Shown here: positions 17,083 through 26,217 of the stretch, piece by piece
How the letters are laid out: each line of letters begins with the position of its first letter
How positions within the stretch are numbered: position 1 is the stretch's first letter
DNA from: an uncultured Bacteroidia bacterium
Lineage (GTDB): Bacteria; Bacteroidota; Bacteroidia; J057; CALLMJ01
Assembly: GCA_938005475.1 (NCBI GenBank)
Contig: CALLNY010000089.1
Span: 1 to 32,200 of the forward strand
Direction of reading: 5' to 3'
DNA length: 32,200 nucleotides
The notes under the pieces: model-generated
What the model was told of the DNA's origin: nothing
The model's database searches: none
What the model saw: the letters and a program-made list of their open reading frames with translations, nothing else
Program-made: the position numbers and the translations under genes

Positions 17083-19872
17083 ATGAAATTTATTGAACAG
17101 GTAGTTCAAGATATTTTAAAAATTCCAGATTTTTACAAAGATGTATTTTTATTTCCTACGAAACGCTCTGTTTTATTTTTTGAGCATAGCATAAAACAAC
17201 AAATTGAAAATCCCGCTTTATTTCCCTTTGCAAAAAGTTTAAGGGACTATGTCTTTGAATTAACTGGGCTCAATAAGTTAGACGCTTTTAATTTAACGTT
17301 TGAATTCTTTGAAGTATATAAATCAATATTCCCTAACGAAACTTTTGAGAACTTTTTTATGTGGTCCCAAATTTTGCTTAAAGATTTTGAAGAAATTGAT
17401 TTTTCTAATACTTCCGCTGAAAAAATTTTAGTAAATATTGCTGAACTTAAAAAAATTGATGCTTATGTGGAAAGCTTTGATAAAGAAAATCCATCAGAAT
17501 ATAGAAACAAATTTTTTTATTTTTGGGATAATTTATTACTGCTTTATAAAAATTTTAACACTCATTTAATCAAAAAAAGAAATTCTTCTTACTATGGTTA
17601 TGCTTTAAAATATCTTATTCAGCTAATAAAAAAAAATAAAATTAGTATCAAAGGCAGAAATTTATATTTCATTGGTTTCTCAGACCTACAATTTTTAGAA
17701 CTTGAATTAATTAAATTAGTAATGGAAAAAGGAAAAGCAAAATTTTATTTTGATGTTGATGAAATCTTTTTTACTAAAAATTTTAATAAAAGTGAAATTT
17801 ATCAACTATTTGAAAAAATAGAAAAAAAAATCTCTATTTCAGTACCTAAACAAAAGTATATAGGCTTAAATCCTTTAGAAATTACTTTAGTTCCGTGTAA
17901 AAACTCTATTCAACAATTTAAGATATGTAATTATGTTTTGAAAAATATTATACAAAAATATAAAGATCCACTAGAAAACTACGCCATTATTTTAAATGAG
18001 CCTAATTCATTAGATGTAGTTCTGAATAGCCTACCTAAAGAACTTGAAGCAGTAAATATTACTGTTGGTTTGCCACTAGAAAAAACTCACATTGCAAAAT
18101 TAATCGTGGCACTTTTTGAATTAAAAATTTATCCGCTTACTATCATTCTTCAAAATAAGCTATCTTTTATTTTGCATAATCCTTATTTTCAATACTGTTT
18201 GAACGAAGAGGATAAAATAAACATTGAAAAATGGTTTAACTTCTCTTACATTACTCATGAAAATTTAAATGAAATACCTTTCTTTAGAAATTGGATAGCC
18301 CAAAATTCTATTGCTTCTTCCATTACATTTCTTTTAGATTGGATTTTTAGTGATAATCAATGTAATACAGTTAATAGTTTAGAGGTAATTAGACATGAAG
18401 AATTTTATTCTATGTATCTATTTTTAACTAAAATAAAAAATAATTTAAATAAATTACCAACTAATTTAGATCTCAAAAATTTTCTATTGATTTTAAAACA
18501 ATTACTTCAAACCGAGTTTATTCCTTTTAGTGGTGAGCCTTTAAAAGGTTTACAAATTATGGAGCTTCAAGAAAGCCAGAGCCTAGATTTTAAATATGTA
18601 TTCTTAATGAACGTAAATGAAGGAATACTACCTAAATCTCCCGATTATTCATCCTTTATTCCTATGGAACTAAAGAAAGCCAATCATTTGAGAACCCCCG
18701 AAGATCTTGACGCCCGTTACGCTTACTTATTCTACAGATTATTCCATAGAGCTAAGCATATCTTTTTATTCTATAATCAAACCGAACAAGAAGAAGAAAG
18801 CCGTTTTGTAAAACAAACCAAAATTCTTTTTAAAACACTTGATAAGATTACTATTAACGAAAAAAATTTCTCTCTCTCCCCTAAAAAAAAGTACGAAATA
18901 AAACCTATTATTATTACAAAAAATCCTAATATAATGCAAAAAATCCTTCAAACACTGACCCATGGCATCTCTCCTACCAACTTAATCAATTACTTGTATT
19001 GCCCGCTGAAATTTTATTATTTGAAAATTGAAGAAATACAATCGGAAGAAGAATATGAAGATAATCTCAAGAGTAATGAATTCGGAAATATTGCTCACAA
19101 TATTTTAGAAAAAATTTATAAATCATTAAATAACAATAAAATAAAAACTATCCCTTTTTTTGAAATACATAGCAAAAACTTGAAAGAATGGCTTGAAAAA
19201 TATTCCAATATACTACCCGAATGGATTTCTGATGAATTCAAAAAAAACTATCCTCATAAAAAAAACGAAAGTAAAAATTATTTTTTATTGAAAGCTATTG
19301 AGCATATTATTCTCAAAATCATCGATAAGGATATTGAAAGACTACATAATCGTAAAATTACTATTTACGGATTAGAAGAAAAATTAGAAAAAACAATTGT
19401 TATTAACGGTGTTAAAATCAGAATGCATGGAAAAATTGATAGAATAGAAAAAGAAAATAAGAGTTTTTTTGTATTAGATTACAAATCCAGTAAAATAGGT
19501 AAAACAGAAATTGAAAATTTAAAGGTTTTTGATAGTGAAAATATTGCAAAATATAAAGAAGCTTTCCAACTTTTTTTCTACTCTATGTTGTTAGACCACC
19601 AAATTAAAATCAAGAACAGAAGTAATAATCATGATATTTATGCTGGAATATATAGTTTCAGAAAGTTAAATGATGGTTGGATAGCTCTACAAAATAATAA
19701 TGATTTATTAAATTATAAAAAATTTGAAAAAGAATTCGAAGAATTTATAACATCTAAAATAATAGAAATTTTAGACCCTAATGTTCCTTTTGTTCAAACT
19801 TCATATGAGGCGAATTGTAAATACTGCCCATTTTTGAAAAACTGCGGCAAATTCCATTTAATCCAGCAGTAG
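17083..19872 (+). CDS. AddB-like PD-(D/E)XK exonuclease subunit with Fe-S cluster site
   Basis: Large protein of 929 residues resembling the AddB/RexB half of a double-strand-break repair helicase-nuclease. The N-terminal region is helicase-like but shows no intact Walker A, as in AddB. The C-terminal nuclease has H672 (FGNIAHNILE), D786 (GKIDRIEK), D799 and K801 (VLDYKSSK). The 13-residue D-D spacing and D-x-K match the RecB nuclease motif. Cysteines C640 (YLYCPLKFYYL) and C912-x2-C915-x5-C921 (CKYCPFLKNC) form the split Fe-S set known from AddB. No AddA-type helicase gene is adjacent. Its reading frame is markedly richer in Lys, Asn and Ile codons than its neighbours. Confidence 0.85.
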   Translation: MKFIEQVVQDILKIPDFYKDVFLFPTKRSVLFFEHSIKQQIENPALFPFAKSLRDYVFELTGLNKLDAFNLTFEFFEVYKSIFPNETFENFFMWSQILLKDFEEIDFSNTSAEKILVNIAELKKIDAYVESFDKENPSEYRNKFFYFWDNLLLLYKNFNTHLIKKRNSSYYGYALKYLIQLIKKNKISIKGRNLYFIGFSDLQFLELELIKLVMEKGKAKFYFDVDEIFFTKNFNKSEIYQLFEKIEKKISISVPKQKYIGLNPLEITLVPCKNSIQQFKICNYVLKNIIQKYKDPLENYAIILNEPNSLDVVLNSLPKELEAVNITVGLPLEKTHIAKLIVALFELKIYPLTIILQNKLSFILHNPYFQYCLNEEDKINIEKWFNFSYITHENLNEIPFFRNWIAQNSIASSITFLLDWIFSDNQCNTVNSLEVIRHEEFYSMYLFLTKIKNNLNKLPTNLDLKNFLLILKQLLQTEFIPFSGEPLKGLQIMELQESQSLDFKYVFLMNVNEGILPKSPDYSSFIPMELKKANHLRTPEDLDARYAYLFYRLFHRAKHIFLFYNQTEQEEESRFVKQTKILFKTLDKITINEKNFSLSPKKKYEIKPIIITKNPNIMQKILQTLTHGISPTNLINYLYCPLKFYYLKIEEIQSEEEYEDNLKSNEFGNIAHNILEKIYKSLNNNKIKTIPFFEIHSKNLKEWLEKYSNILPEWISDEFKKNYPHKKNESKNYFLLKAIEHIILKIIDKDIERLHNRKITIYGLEEKLEKTIVINGVKIRMHGKIDRIEKENKSFFVLDYKSSKIGKTEIENLKVFDSENIAKYKEAFQLFFYSMLLDHQIKIKNRSNNHDIYAGIYSFRKLNDGWIALQNNNDLLNYKKFEKEFEEFITSKIIEILDPNVPFVQTSYEANCKYCPFLKNCGKFHLIQQ

Positions 19873-19885
19873 CGTAATTATTTGA

Positions 19886-20311
19886 CTATTGGGTGTATTT
19901 GTCTTTTGACAGATAGCCAATCAATAAAGCGGCACAACCACTTCCAGAGGAATAGTTCGCTTGAATAGTATATTGGGCAGTGGCTCCAAATTGTATATCC
20001 CAGAAATTAGCCGTATCACTTTCATTAGAAAATACTTGCTTTCCATTCATATCAAAAATCCTGATAATCAAATTATTGCCGTTATTAGATTTATTACAAG
20101 AAGCAATTCTGTACACTAAATTTGCATTAAATACTAATCTAATTTTCCCTATCTCATTTTCTACTAATTGAACGCGATAATATTGTCCATTAGAATTAAA
20201 AGGTTTTAATTTAGGAAGGCAAGATGATGCCCTTTCATCGCACTGAGCTGCTGCATTTTCTTGAAAAATCGCCCACAATACAATCCAGAAAAGTAGAGTT
20301 ATTTTTTTCAT
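19886..20311 (-). CDS. Small exported protein of unknown function
   Basis: I do not recognise the family. The product has 141 residues with a signal peptide (MKKITLLFWIVLWAIFQENA, cleavage around AAQ). The mature part is about 118 residues with cysteines near the N-terminus (C-x6-C), one in the middle and one near the C-terminus, so disulfides are possible. Strand-like sequence (KIRLVFNANLVYRIASC, LIIRIFDMNGKQVFSN, AQYTIQANYSSGSGC) suggests a small beta-sandwich. It starts 4 bp after the upstream lipoprotein gene and is probably cotranscribed. Its 3' end faces the addB-like gene, 13 bp away. Confidence 0.7.
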   Translation of the reverse strand: MKKITLLFWIVLWAIFQENAAAQCDERASSCLPKLKPFNSNGQYYRVQLVENEIGKIRLVFNANLVYRIASCNKSNNGNNLIIRIFDMNGKQVFSNESDTANFWDIQFGATAQYTIQANYSSGSGCAALLIGYLSKDKYTQ

Positions 20312-20315
20312 CTTT

Positions 20316-21206
20316 TTAAATTATAGAATTACGAATTTTTTCAGTAATTTTTGAAATCCTTTTGATAGTATCGTTATTAAAAGCTAATTTAGTCTGATTT
20401 TCTATTACAGCTAATTTTTTTTCTTTTTTTAGTTCTGTTTTTTCATAAGCATAAGAAGCTCTAATTTTGTTAAACTCTCTTAAAAGTTCATTTAAATCCT
20501 TTAATATTTTACTTAATTCAGGTACCTTTGGAGAACTCTTAACAACCTCAATCACATCATTTAAGGAAAATTTTTGTTCGGCAATAAGAATAGCTAAAGC
20601 TTTATTAGGATTAGCCTCCCATATTTGGCAAGATATATAAAGCGCTTCTATCCAACCCCCAACTAACATAAGAGCAATTAGTTCCTCTTGATTATTTTTC
20701 TTCAAATATGAATGAACCTCTGTAAAGGAGTCCGTTGTAATAGCAATAAGAGAATCTTGATCATTTTGGTTAATTTCAAATCTTTTCATGAGGTCAGCTG
20801 TAAATACATAACCAATACCAATTTTATCCCCTAATTTTTGAATTGTTGAAAAATATTTTAGTGCTTCCACATGCTTCTTATAAACATTGGTATATGCTAA
20901 ATCAGCCCCATAAACCCCTATATTTAAAGCTATTTGAGCTGATGTTTGATAAGAAGATACCTTTGAAACAGGATTCATATATTTGTTATCAAATCGAGCA
21001 CCCGTTTTCTCTAAAAGTAAAGCCGCTTGCACTGGAGAAGGAATACTGTAAATCATCTTTTCTATTTTTGCTTTATCTCTCGGAGAAATTTGCTCCTTCC
21101 TCTCTTCACTCGACTCCATATTCTCCTCAAGCTGTGAGGTGGTTTTCCCTCCACAGCTATAAAGTAAAAGCAGTAAAACACTCCATAAACCCCATCTTCT
21201 AATCAT
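20316..21206 (-). CDS. Putative lipoprotein, conserved in Bacteroidota, unknown function
   Basis: A 296-residue product with a lipoprotein signal (LLLLLYSCGG, Cys18). After a charged linker, the mature protein is nearly all helical (LNIGVYGADLAYTNVYKK, IGIGYVFTADLMKRFEINQN, MLVGGWIEALYISCQIWE). I have seen this pattern in uncharacterised Bacteroidota lipoproteins, but no biochemical role is known to me. A coiled-coil-like stretch closes the protein (about 225-290). It is the first gene of a two-gene unit with the small exported protein. ATG 21206 is supported by a -7 box 16 bp upstream. Confidence 0.75.
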   Translation of the reverse strand: MIRRWGLWSVLLLLLYSCGGKTTSQLEENMESSEERKEQISPRDKAKIEKMIYSIPSPVQAALLLEKTGARFDNKYMNPVSKVSSYQTSAQIALNIGVYGADLAYTNVYKKHVEALKYFSTIQKLGDKIGIGYVFTADLMKRFEINQNDQDSLIAITTDSFTEVHSYLKKNNQEELIALMLVGGWIEALYISCQIWEANPNKALAILIAEQKFSLNDVIEVVKSSPKVPELSKILKDLNELLREFNKIRASYAYEKTELKKEKKLAVIENQTKLAFNNDTIKRISKITEKIRNSII

Positions 21207-21222
21207 ACTCTTCTTTTAACTG

Positions 21223-21230
21223 CAAAAATA
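21223..21230 (-). promoter_or_regulatory. -7 box TATTTTTG before the lipoprotein gene
   Basis: Exact TAnnTTTG on the minus strand, 16 bp before ATG 21206. No -33 TTG at usual spacing. Confidence 0.42.
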
Positions 21231-21394
21231 AACAAATTTTCATTAGGTAAATTGAATAAAATTTTGATATGAAATCTAACTAATTGTTTTTAAATAAATT
21301 ACGCACAAGATCCCACTAATATTTATTTTATTAACCAATATTTACAGCTTAGTTTACTTTAAAGTGAAAAATTAATTTTATGCAGCTTTTGTAT

Positions 21395-21535
21395 GTCTAT
21401 GGCTATTCAGCCACCCTTTTTTGCAACATCATTGAGTAGTTCGCAGTATCCCTAACGTAACGTTGCCTACCAAGAATGACAACAGCTTCGGTTCGGCTTC
21501 GTCATCCAGCCCCCTTGAGTAAACCCTTCCTCTAA
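21395..21535. other. GC-richer, hairpin-prone intergenic patch of unknown origin
   Basis: In an otherwise AT-rich 438-bp gap this patch is visibly richer in G and C. It holds a short hairpin TGGCT-ATTC-AGCCA (21400-21413) followed by six T after ACCC, a perfect palindrome AACGTAACGTT (21454-21464), GCAAC (21423-21427) pairing with GTTGC (21462-21466), and ATGAC (21476-21480) pairing with GTCAT (21501-21505) around a doubled GCTTCG. A 19-residue frame (21476-21535) exists but has no support as a gene. It could be a dispersed repeat, a MITE remnant or an RNA. The rest of the gap shows only promoter boxes. Confidence 0.4.
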
Positions 21536-21625
21536 ATAACAAAATTATAATAACACCATAAACAATTTGTTAAGTAATTGTTCATAAATTCTATTTTTTA
21601 TCAACCAATACTACTAAAATCTTGT

Positions 21626-21633
21626 TAACTTTG
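21626..21633 (+). promoter_or_regulatory. -7 box TAACTTTG before the radical SAM gene
   Basis: Exact TAnnTTTG, 11 bp before ATG 21645. No clear -33 TTG. Confidence 0.42.
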
Positions 21634-21644
21634 TAAATCAACGC

Positions 21645-22691
21645 ATGCAATCCTTTACTGAACAATTATTTGTGAATTTCAAAGAAACTCAAATTCTTAT
21701 CAATACATTAACTTTCAAAAAGTTATGGAACTTCCTCAAAGTATATACCTCTTTTCATTTATCCCAAATAACGAAAAAAGCTATTCCTATTGGTTTTCCT
21801 GTAACACTTGGAGTAGAACCCACCAACTATTGCAATTTACGTTGCCCAGAGTGCCCATCAGGATTACGCTCCTTCTCACGCCCAACAGGTATGCTTCAAA
21901 AAGAACTTTTCCAGAAACTTATCGACGAACTACACCCCTATCTCATCTATCTCATCTTATATTTTCAAGGAGAACCTTACTTGCACCCCGATTTCTTTGA
22001 GCTTGTTCATTATGCCACACAAAAAAATATTTTTACTGCTACCTCCACTAATGCCCATTTTTTGACCCCCGAAAACGCCATAAAAACTATCCAATCTGGA
22101 CTTAAAAGACTGATTATTAGTATAGATGGTACTACTCAAGAAACCTATCAAACTTATAGAGTAGGGGGAAATTTAGAAAAAGTTATAGAAGGAACCCAAA
22201 ACATCCTTGAAGCCAAAAAGAAACTCAAATCCCCCACCCCTTTTGTAATCTTTCAATTTTTGGTAGTCAAACCAAATGAGCATCAAATCCCTGAAATTTA
22301 TGAATTAGGAAAAAAACTCGGCGTTGACAAAATTGCTTTAAAAACTGCCCAAATTTATGATTATCAAAATGGTAGCCCTCTAATCCCCGAACAAAACCGT
22401 TACAGCCGCTACCAAAAAAATCAAGACGGTACTTACTCCATCAAAAATAAATTAGAAAATCAATGTTGGAAGCTTTGGTCGGGAGCAGAAGTTACTTGGG
22501 ATGGAAGAATAGTACCCTGTTGTTTTGATAAAGACGCTAAATATCTAATGGGAATATTCCCCGAACAATCTTTTCAACAAATCTGGTACAACTCCTCCTA
22601 TCTCCATTTTCGTAAAAAATTACTACATGGACGCAAAAACATCGATATTTGTACTAACTGCACCGAAGGAACTAAAGTATGGGAAAATTAA
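21645..22691 (+). CDS. Radical SAM enzyme with SPASM domain
   Basis: A 348-residue radical SAM protein. The cluster motif is C63-x3-C67-x2-C70 in NYCNLRCPECPSG. GEPYLHPDF (about 109-117) is the typical SAM-binding region and IISIDG (157-162) is a core strand. A SPASM-type C-terminal cluster region has C274, C292-C293 (GRIVPCCFD) and C336-x2-C339 (ICTNC). Family members modify peptides, cofactors or sugars, and the SPASM set suggests peptide or protein maturation. No precursor-peptide-like ORF is evident beside it. The next gene, a large secreted propeller, has its own promoter 15 bp downstream of this stop, so a substrate relationship is only speculative. Confidence 0.9.
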   Translation: MQSFTEQLFVNFKETQILINTLTFKKLWNFLKVYTSFHLSQITKKAIPIGFPVTLGVEPTNYCNLRCPECPSGLRSFSRPTGMLQKELFQKLIDELHPYLIYLILYFQGEPYLHPDFFELVHYATQKNIFTATSTNAHFLTPENAIKTIQSGLKRLIISIDGTTQETYQTYRVGGNLEKVIEGTQNILEAKKKLKSPTPFVIFQFLVVKPNEHQIPEIYELGKKLGVDKIALKTAQIYDYQNGSPLIPEQNRYSRYQKNQDGTYSIKNKLENQCWKLWSGAEVTWDGRIVPCCFDKDAKYLMGIFPEQSFQQIWYNSSYLHFRKKLLHGRKNIDICTNCTEGTKVWEN

Positions 22692-22705
22692 AATGATAAA
22701 AAAGA

Positions 22706-22736
22706 TTGTTTTACCTTTTATTTTGTTGTAATTTTG
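22706..22736 (+). promoter_or_regulatory. Promoter of the secreted propeller gene
   Basis: TTG (22706-22708), a 20-bp spacer and TAATTTTG (22729-22736), matching -33/-7 exactly. It lies 17 bp before ATG 22754 and shows that the in-frame TTG at 22706 is promoter sequence, not a start codon. Confidence 0.65.
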
Positions 22737-22753
22737 CAGTAATAACAAAAAAA

Positions 22754-25700
22754 ATGAAATATATTGTTATAATTTGTAATTTCGTCATTCTTGCACAGCT
22801 TTCGGTTGCTCAGCCTTGGCATAATCCTAACCACAATATTTATCAACGAGAAAAAGATTTTCTTGAATATTGGAAAGATAAAGAGATTACCAAAGGTTGT
22901 GGATACAAGCCTTATGCACGCGAATTACGCTTTTGGAGACCACGTTACAGTGTAAACCAACCTTATGCGGGGCAAATTCTATGGAATGAAGTCCAAAAAT
23001 TTAATCAACAATCACAAAAAACACAAAGCCCACAAGGGAATTGGCACATCATTGGACCCATCGGTGAGCCGGCTCCCGGTGGAGGAATTGGAAGAGTTAC
23101 TTGTATAGCTTTTCATCCTAATAACCCCCAAATTATTTTTGTGGGTACACCCGCTGGTGGTTTATGGAAATCTACCGATGGTGGTAATTCTTATACCCCC
23201 CTAACTGACCATTTGCCCGTTCTAGGCGTTGCTGAAATTGTCATCCACCCTACTAACCCCGATATCATCTATATCGCTACAGGAGACCGCTCCGCAAGTG
23301 ACACTTACACTATCGGCGTACTAAAATCCACAGACGGCGGCAACACTTGGAATACCACAGGTTTGAGTTTTTTAGTTACCAGCCAAGATGTCATCAGAAG
23401 GATGGTCATGCATCCTGATAACCCCGATATTTTATTCACCGCAGGCTCTAATGGTATCTATAAAACCGAAAACGGCGGACTTACATGGGCTCTTAAAAGT
23501 GCAGGAAACTTCTTTGATTTGGAATTTAAGCCTGATGACCCCTCGGTAATGTATGCTGGCGGTAATGCTATTATTATGAAAAGTACTAATTCAGGCGAGA
23601 CCTGGCAATTTTTTCAAACAGGTATCAATTTAATCAATGCAGGAAGAATAGAATTAGCTGTAACACCCTCCGAACCTAACTGGGTCTATGGAGTAGTTTC
23701 TCATAGGGTTACTAGTGGTTTACACTCTGTAATTCAATCTACTGATGGATTTACCTGGACACAACTACGAGATGGTAGCATTAACTATTTAGGATGGAAA
23801 AATGACGGGTCCGACACCGGCGGGCAAGGCTGGTTTGACCTCGCTATCGCTGTCAATCCAAGCAATAAAAATGACGTATTTATTGGAGGAGTGAATATAT
23901 GGCGTTCCACAAACGGTGGTAACTCTTTTAACATTGTTGGACATTGGCAAGGTTTGGGTGCCCCTTATATCCATGCAGACATCCATTACATGGTTTATCA
24001 AGGTAATACTTTATACGTGGGTTGTGATGGTGGTATCTACAAAAGAAGCGGCGCTAACTGGCAGTCCTTAAACGGTAACCTGGCTATCCACCAAATCTAT
24101 AAAATTGGGAACTCCGAATCCGATCCCGAACTTATTTCTTATGGATCTCAAGATAACGGTACTACAAAATATGATAACGGTATAAATATTAACATCAGAG
24201 GTGCAGACGGCATGGAAACCTGTATAGACCCCCAAAATCCCAATATCATTTATGCCTCACAATATTACGGTGATATTTATAGAAGCATCAATCGTGGAAC
24301 CACTTTCTCTAAAATTAGTGTCGATACTGAAACCGGTGACTGGGTTACTCCTTATTTAATTAATCCCCAAAACCGATTTGGGCTTTTCATTGGTCTTAAA
24401 AATGTATGGAAATCCACCGATAGGGGAAATTCATGGACCCGAATATCTAATTTTAGTGCAGGAGACATGGTTGCATTAGCGGTTGCTCCCTCCGACTCTA
24501 ATATTATTTATGCCGCTTTTCCTAACACAATCTATAAAACAACAGATGGCGGTGCCTCTTGGCATCTCACCACCTTAACCGCTCCCGCTGAAATTACTTA
24601 TCTTAAAATACATCCTACCAACCCTAATCATATCTATGTAACCTTCTCAGGCTACCTCCCCAAAGACAAAATCTACCTTTCCCAAGATGGTGGTACTACC
24701 TGGCAAAATATCTCAGCAGGCTTACCAAACGTCCCCGCTAATTGTGTAGAATATCAAAATGGAAGCGATGACGGTATTTATGTTGGTACAGACATCGGTG
24801 TATTCTACAAAAATAACCAAATCCCCGTTTTTCAACCTTTTTCTAACGGATTACCCCGTGTCATTGTCAATGAACTGGAAATTCACTATGGAGCACAAAA
24901 AATACGTGCAGGTACTTATGGAAGAGGGCTCTGGGAATCCGATTTATTTACTAACCCTACTCAACCCCCTATCGTCTACTTCTCCGCAAATCCTCTTAAT
25001 ACCTGCTTATATCAACCTATTTCCTTCCAAGACTCCTCTACCAATATTCCTCTTTCTTGGCAATGGTCTTTCCCTAACGGTATCCCCGCTAACTCCAATC
25101 TACCTAATCCTACCGTCCAATATATCACCCCCGGCCTACACACCGTTAAACTCGTTGTTAATAACGTCGTAGGATCAGATAGCCTAACCAAAACTAATTA
25201 TATCCATATTTTACCCGCAAATCCTATGCCTTACGCAGAAGACTTTGAAAACCAATTTCTTCCTGATACCTTGTGGAAAATCCTTTCTAATGATAACATC
25301 CAATGGACTACCGCCCAAGTCATCAATAAATCCGGGCAAATGTCCAAAGTAATTAAAATGCCTTGTTATAATTACTCAAGCATCGGAGAAATCGATGAAA
25401 TTATTACCTCCCCCATCGATGTTACAGGTTATAAAAATGCTAAATTATTTTTTGATTTGGCCTATGCTAGGTTCAACTCCTCCCAATATGAAAGATTACG
25501 TGTACAAATTTCAACAGACTGTGGCAAAACTTTTTCACAGGTTTACAATCGTAATAACACCAACTTACAAACTACAACCGAAACTACTTCCGAGTTCATC
25601 CCAAATGATGCCAATCAATGGCGAACAGACTCCATTAACCTCAATAATTATTTAACCTCAGGAACCCTTATCATTAAATTCTTGGTAACAAATGGCAACG

Positions 25701-26215
25701 GAAACCATTTATATCTGGATAATATCAATATCCGTGGAGAATGTCAAACCATTGATTTTTATCTTACTCAATCTAATGATACAATCTACGCCGATATCAT
25801 TGCTAATACTTATCAATGGTACAGAAATGACACTCTATTAGCAACTACTTCCATTCCCTATTTTGTTGTTGAGCAGAACGGTAATTATAAAGTAGTAGCC
25901 AATGTGAACAGTTGTACAGGAGAACAATCTATTAACGTTCAAGGAGTTAAAAATACAATCGCTCGGGACGATATAACCCTTAAAATTTATCCCAACCCCA
26001 CAAACGGTTCACTCTGGTTATCCAGTACTAAACCCTTTATAAACCCCATTCGTATAGAATGCTGGGACCTTCAAGGTAGATTACAAAAATTATGGGACTA
26101 CAACCAAACATGGGAAACTCTTGCTTTAGATATAAGTCATCTAACGCAAGGAATGTACTTCATCAAAATAGAAAGTAGCCAAAAAGTAAGTTGGCATAAA
26201 ATCATCAAAGATTAG
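22754..26215 (+). CDS. T9SS-secreted Asp-box beta-propeller protein with PKD domain
   Basis: Surface or secreted protein of 1153 residues. In order: signal peptide (1-20, ending LSVAQ); sortilin/BNR-type propeller region (about 75-735) with about ten Asp-box motifs such as KSTDGGNSY, KSTDGGNTW, KTENGGLTW, KSTNSGETW, RSTNGGNSF, KTTDGGASW and LSQDGGTTW; PKD domain (about 737-820, SWQWSFPNGIPA ... VQYITPGLHTVKLVV); choice-of-anchor-J/MAM-like sandwich (about 824-995); short Ig-like stretch; and T9SS type A sorting domain at the end (LKIYPNPTNGSLWL ... LTQGMYFIKIES). It is probably exported by the type IX system and fixed to or released from the cell surface. Asp-box propellers occur in glycosidases and in binding proteins. 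No catalytic set is assignable here, so the function is unknown. Confidence 0.88.
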   Translation: MKYIVIICNFVILAQLSVAQPWHNPNHNIYQREKDFLEYWKDKEITKGCGYKPYARELRFWRPRYSVNQPYAGQILWNEVQKFNQQSQKTQSPQGNWHIIGPIGEPAPGGGIGRVTCIAFHPNNPQIIFVGTPAGGLWKSTDGGNSYTPLTDHLPVLGVAEIVIHPTNPDIIYIATGDRSASDTYTIGVLKSTDGGNTWNTTGLSFLVTSQDVIRRMVMHPDNPDILFTAGSNGIYKTENGGLTWALKSAGNFFDLEFKPDDPSVMYAGGNAIIMKSTNSGETWQFFQTGINLINAGRIELAVTPSEPNWVYGVVSHRVTSGLHSVIQSTDGFTWTQLRDGSINYLGWKNDGSDTGGQGWFDLAIAVNPSNKNDVFIGGVNIWRSTNGGNSFNIVGHWQGLGAPYIHADIHYMVYQGNTLYVGCDGGIYKRSGANWQSLNGNLAIHQIYKIGNSESDPELISYGSQDNGTTKYDNGININIRGADGMETCIDPQNPNIIYASQYYGDIYRSINRGTTFSKISVDTETGDWVTPYLINPQNRFGLFIGLKNVWKSTDRGNSWTRISNFSAGDMVALAVAPSDSNIIYAAFPNTIYKTTDGGASWHLTTLTAPAEITYLKIHPTNPNHIYVTFSGYLPKDKIYLSQDGGTTWQNISAGLPNVPANCVEYQNGSDDGIYVGTDIGVFYKNNQIPVFQPFSNGLPRVIVNELEIHYGAQKIRAGTYGRGLWESDLFTNPTQPPIVYFSANPLNTCLYQPISFQDSSTNIPLSWQWSFPNGIPANSNLPNPTVQYITPGLHTVKLVVNNVVGSDSLTKTNYIHILPANPMPYAEDFENQFLPDTLWKILSNDNIQWTTAQVINKSGQMSKVIKMPCYNYSSIGEIDEIITSPIDVTGYKNAKLFFDLAYARFNSSQYERLRVQISTDCGKTFSQVYNRNNTNLQTTTETTSEFIPNDANQWRTDSINLNNYLTSGTLIIKFLVTNGNGNHLYLDNINIRGECQTIDFYLTQSNDTIYADIIANTYQWYRNDTLLATTSIPYFVVEQNGNYKVVANVNSCTGEQSINVQGVKNTIARDDITLKIYPNPTNGSLWLSSTKPFINPIRIECWDLQGRLQKLWDYNQTWETLALDISHLTQGMYFIKIESSQKVSWHKIIKD

Positions 26216-26217
26216 CC

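Noticed and set aside
21476-21535. A 19-residue ORF in the intergenic patch
   Set aside because: No promoter, no recognisable composition of a real peptide, and the patch is better explained as a structured or repeated sequence.
22706-22753. Upstream TTG start adding 16 residues to the propeller protein
   Set aside because: This segment is an exact -33/-7 promoter, and ATG 22754 begins a proper signal peptide.
24759-25172. ORF of 137 residues inside the propeller gene
   Set aside because: It is a frame-shifted shadow of a gene with clear domains in another frame.
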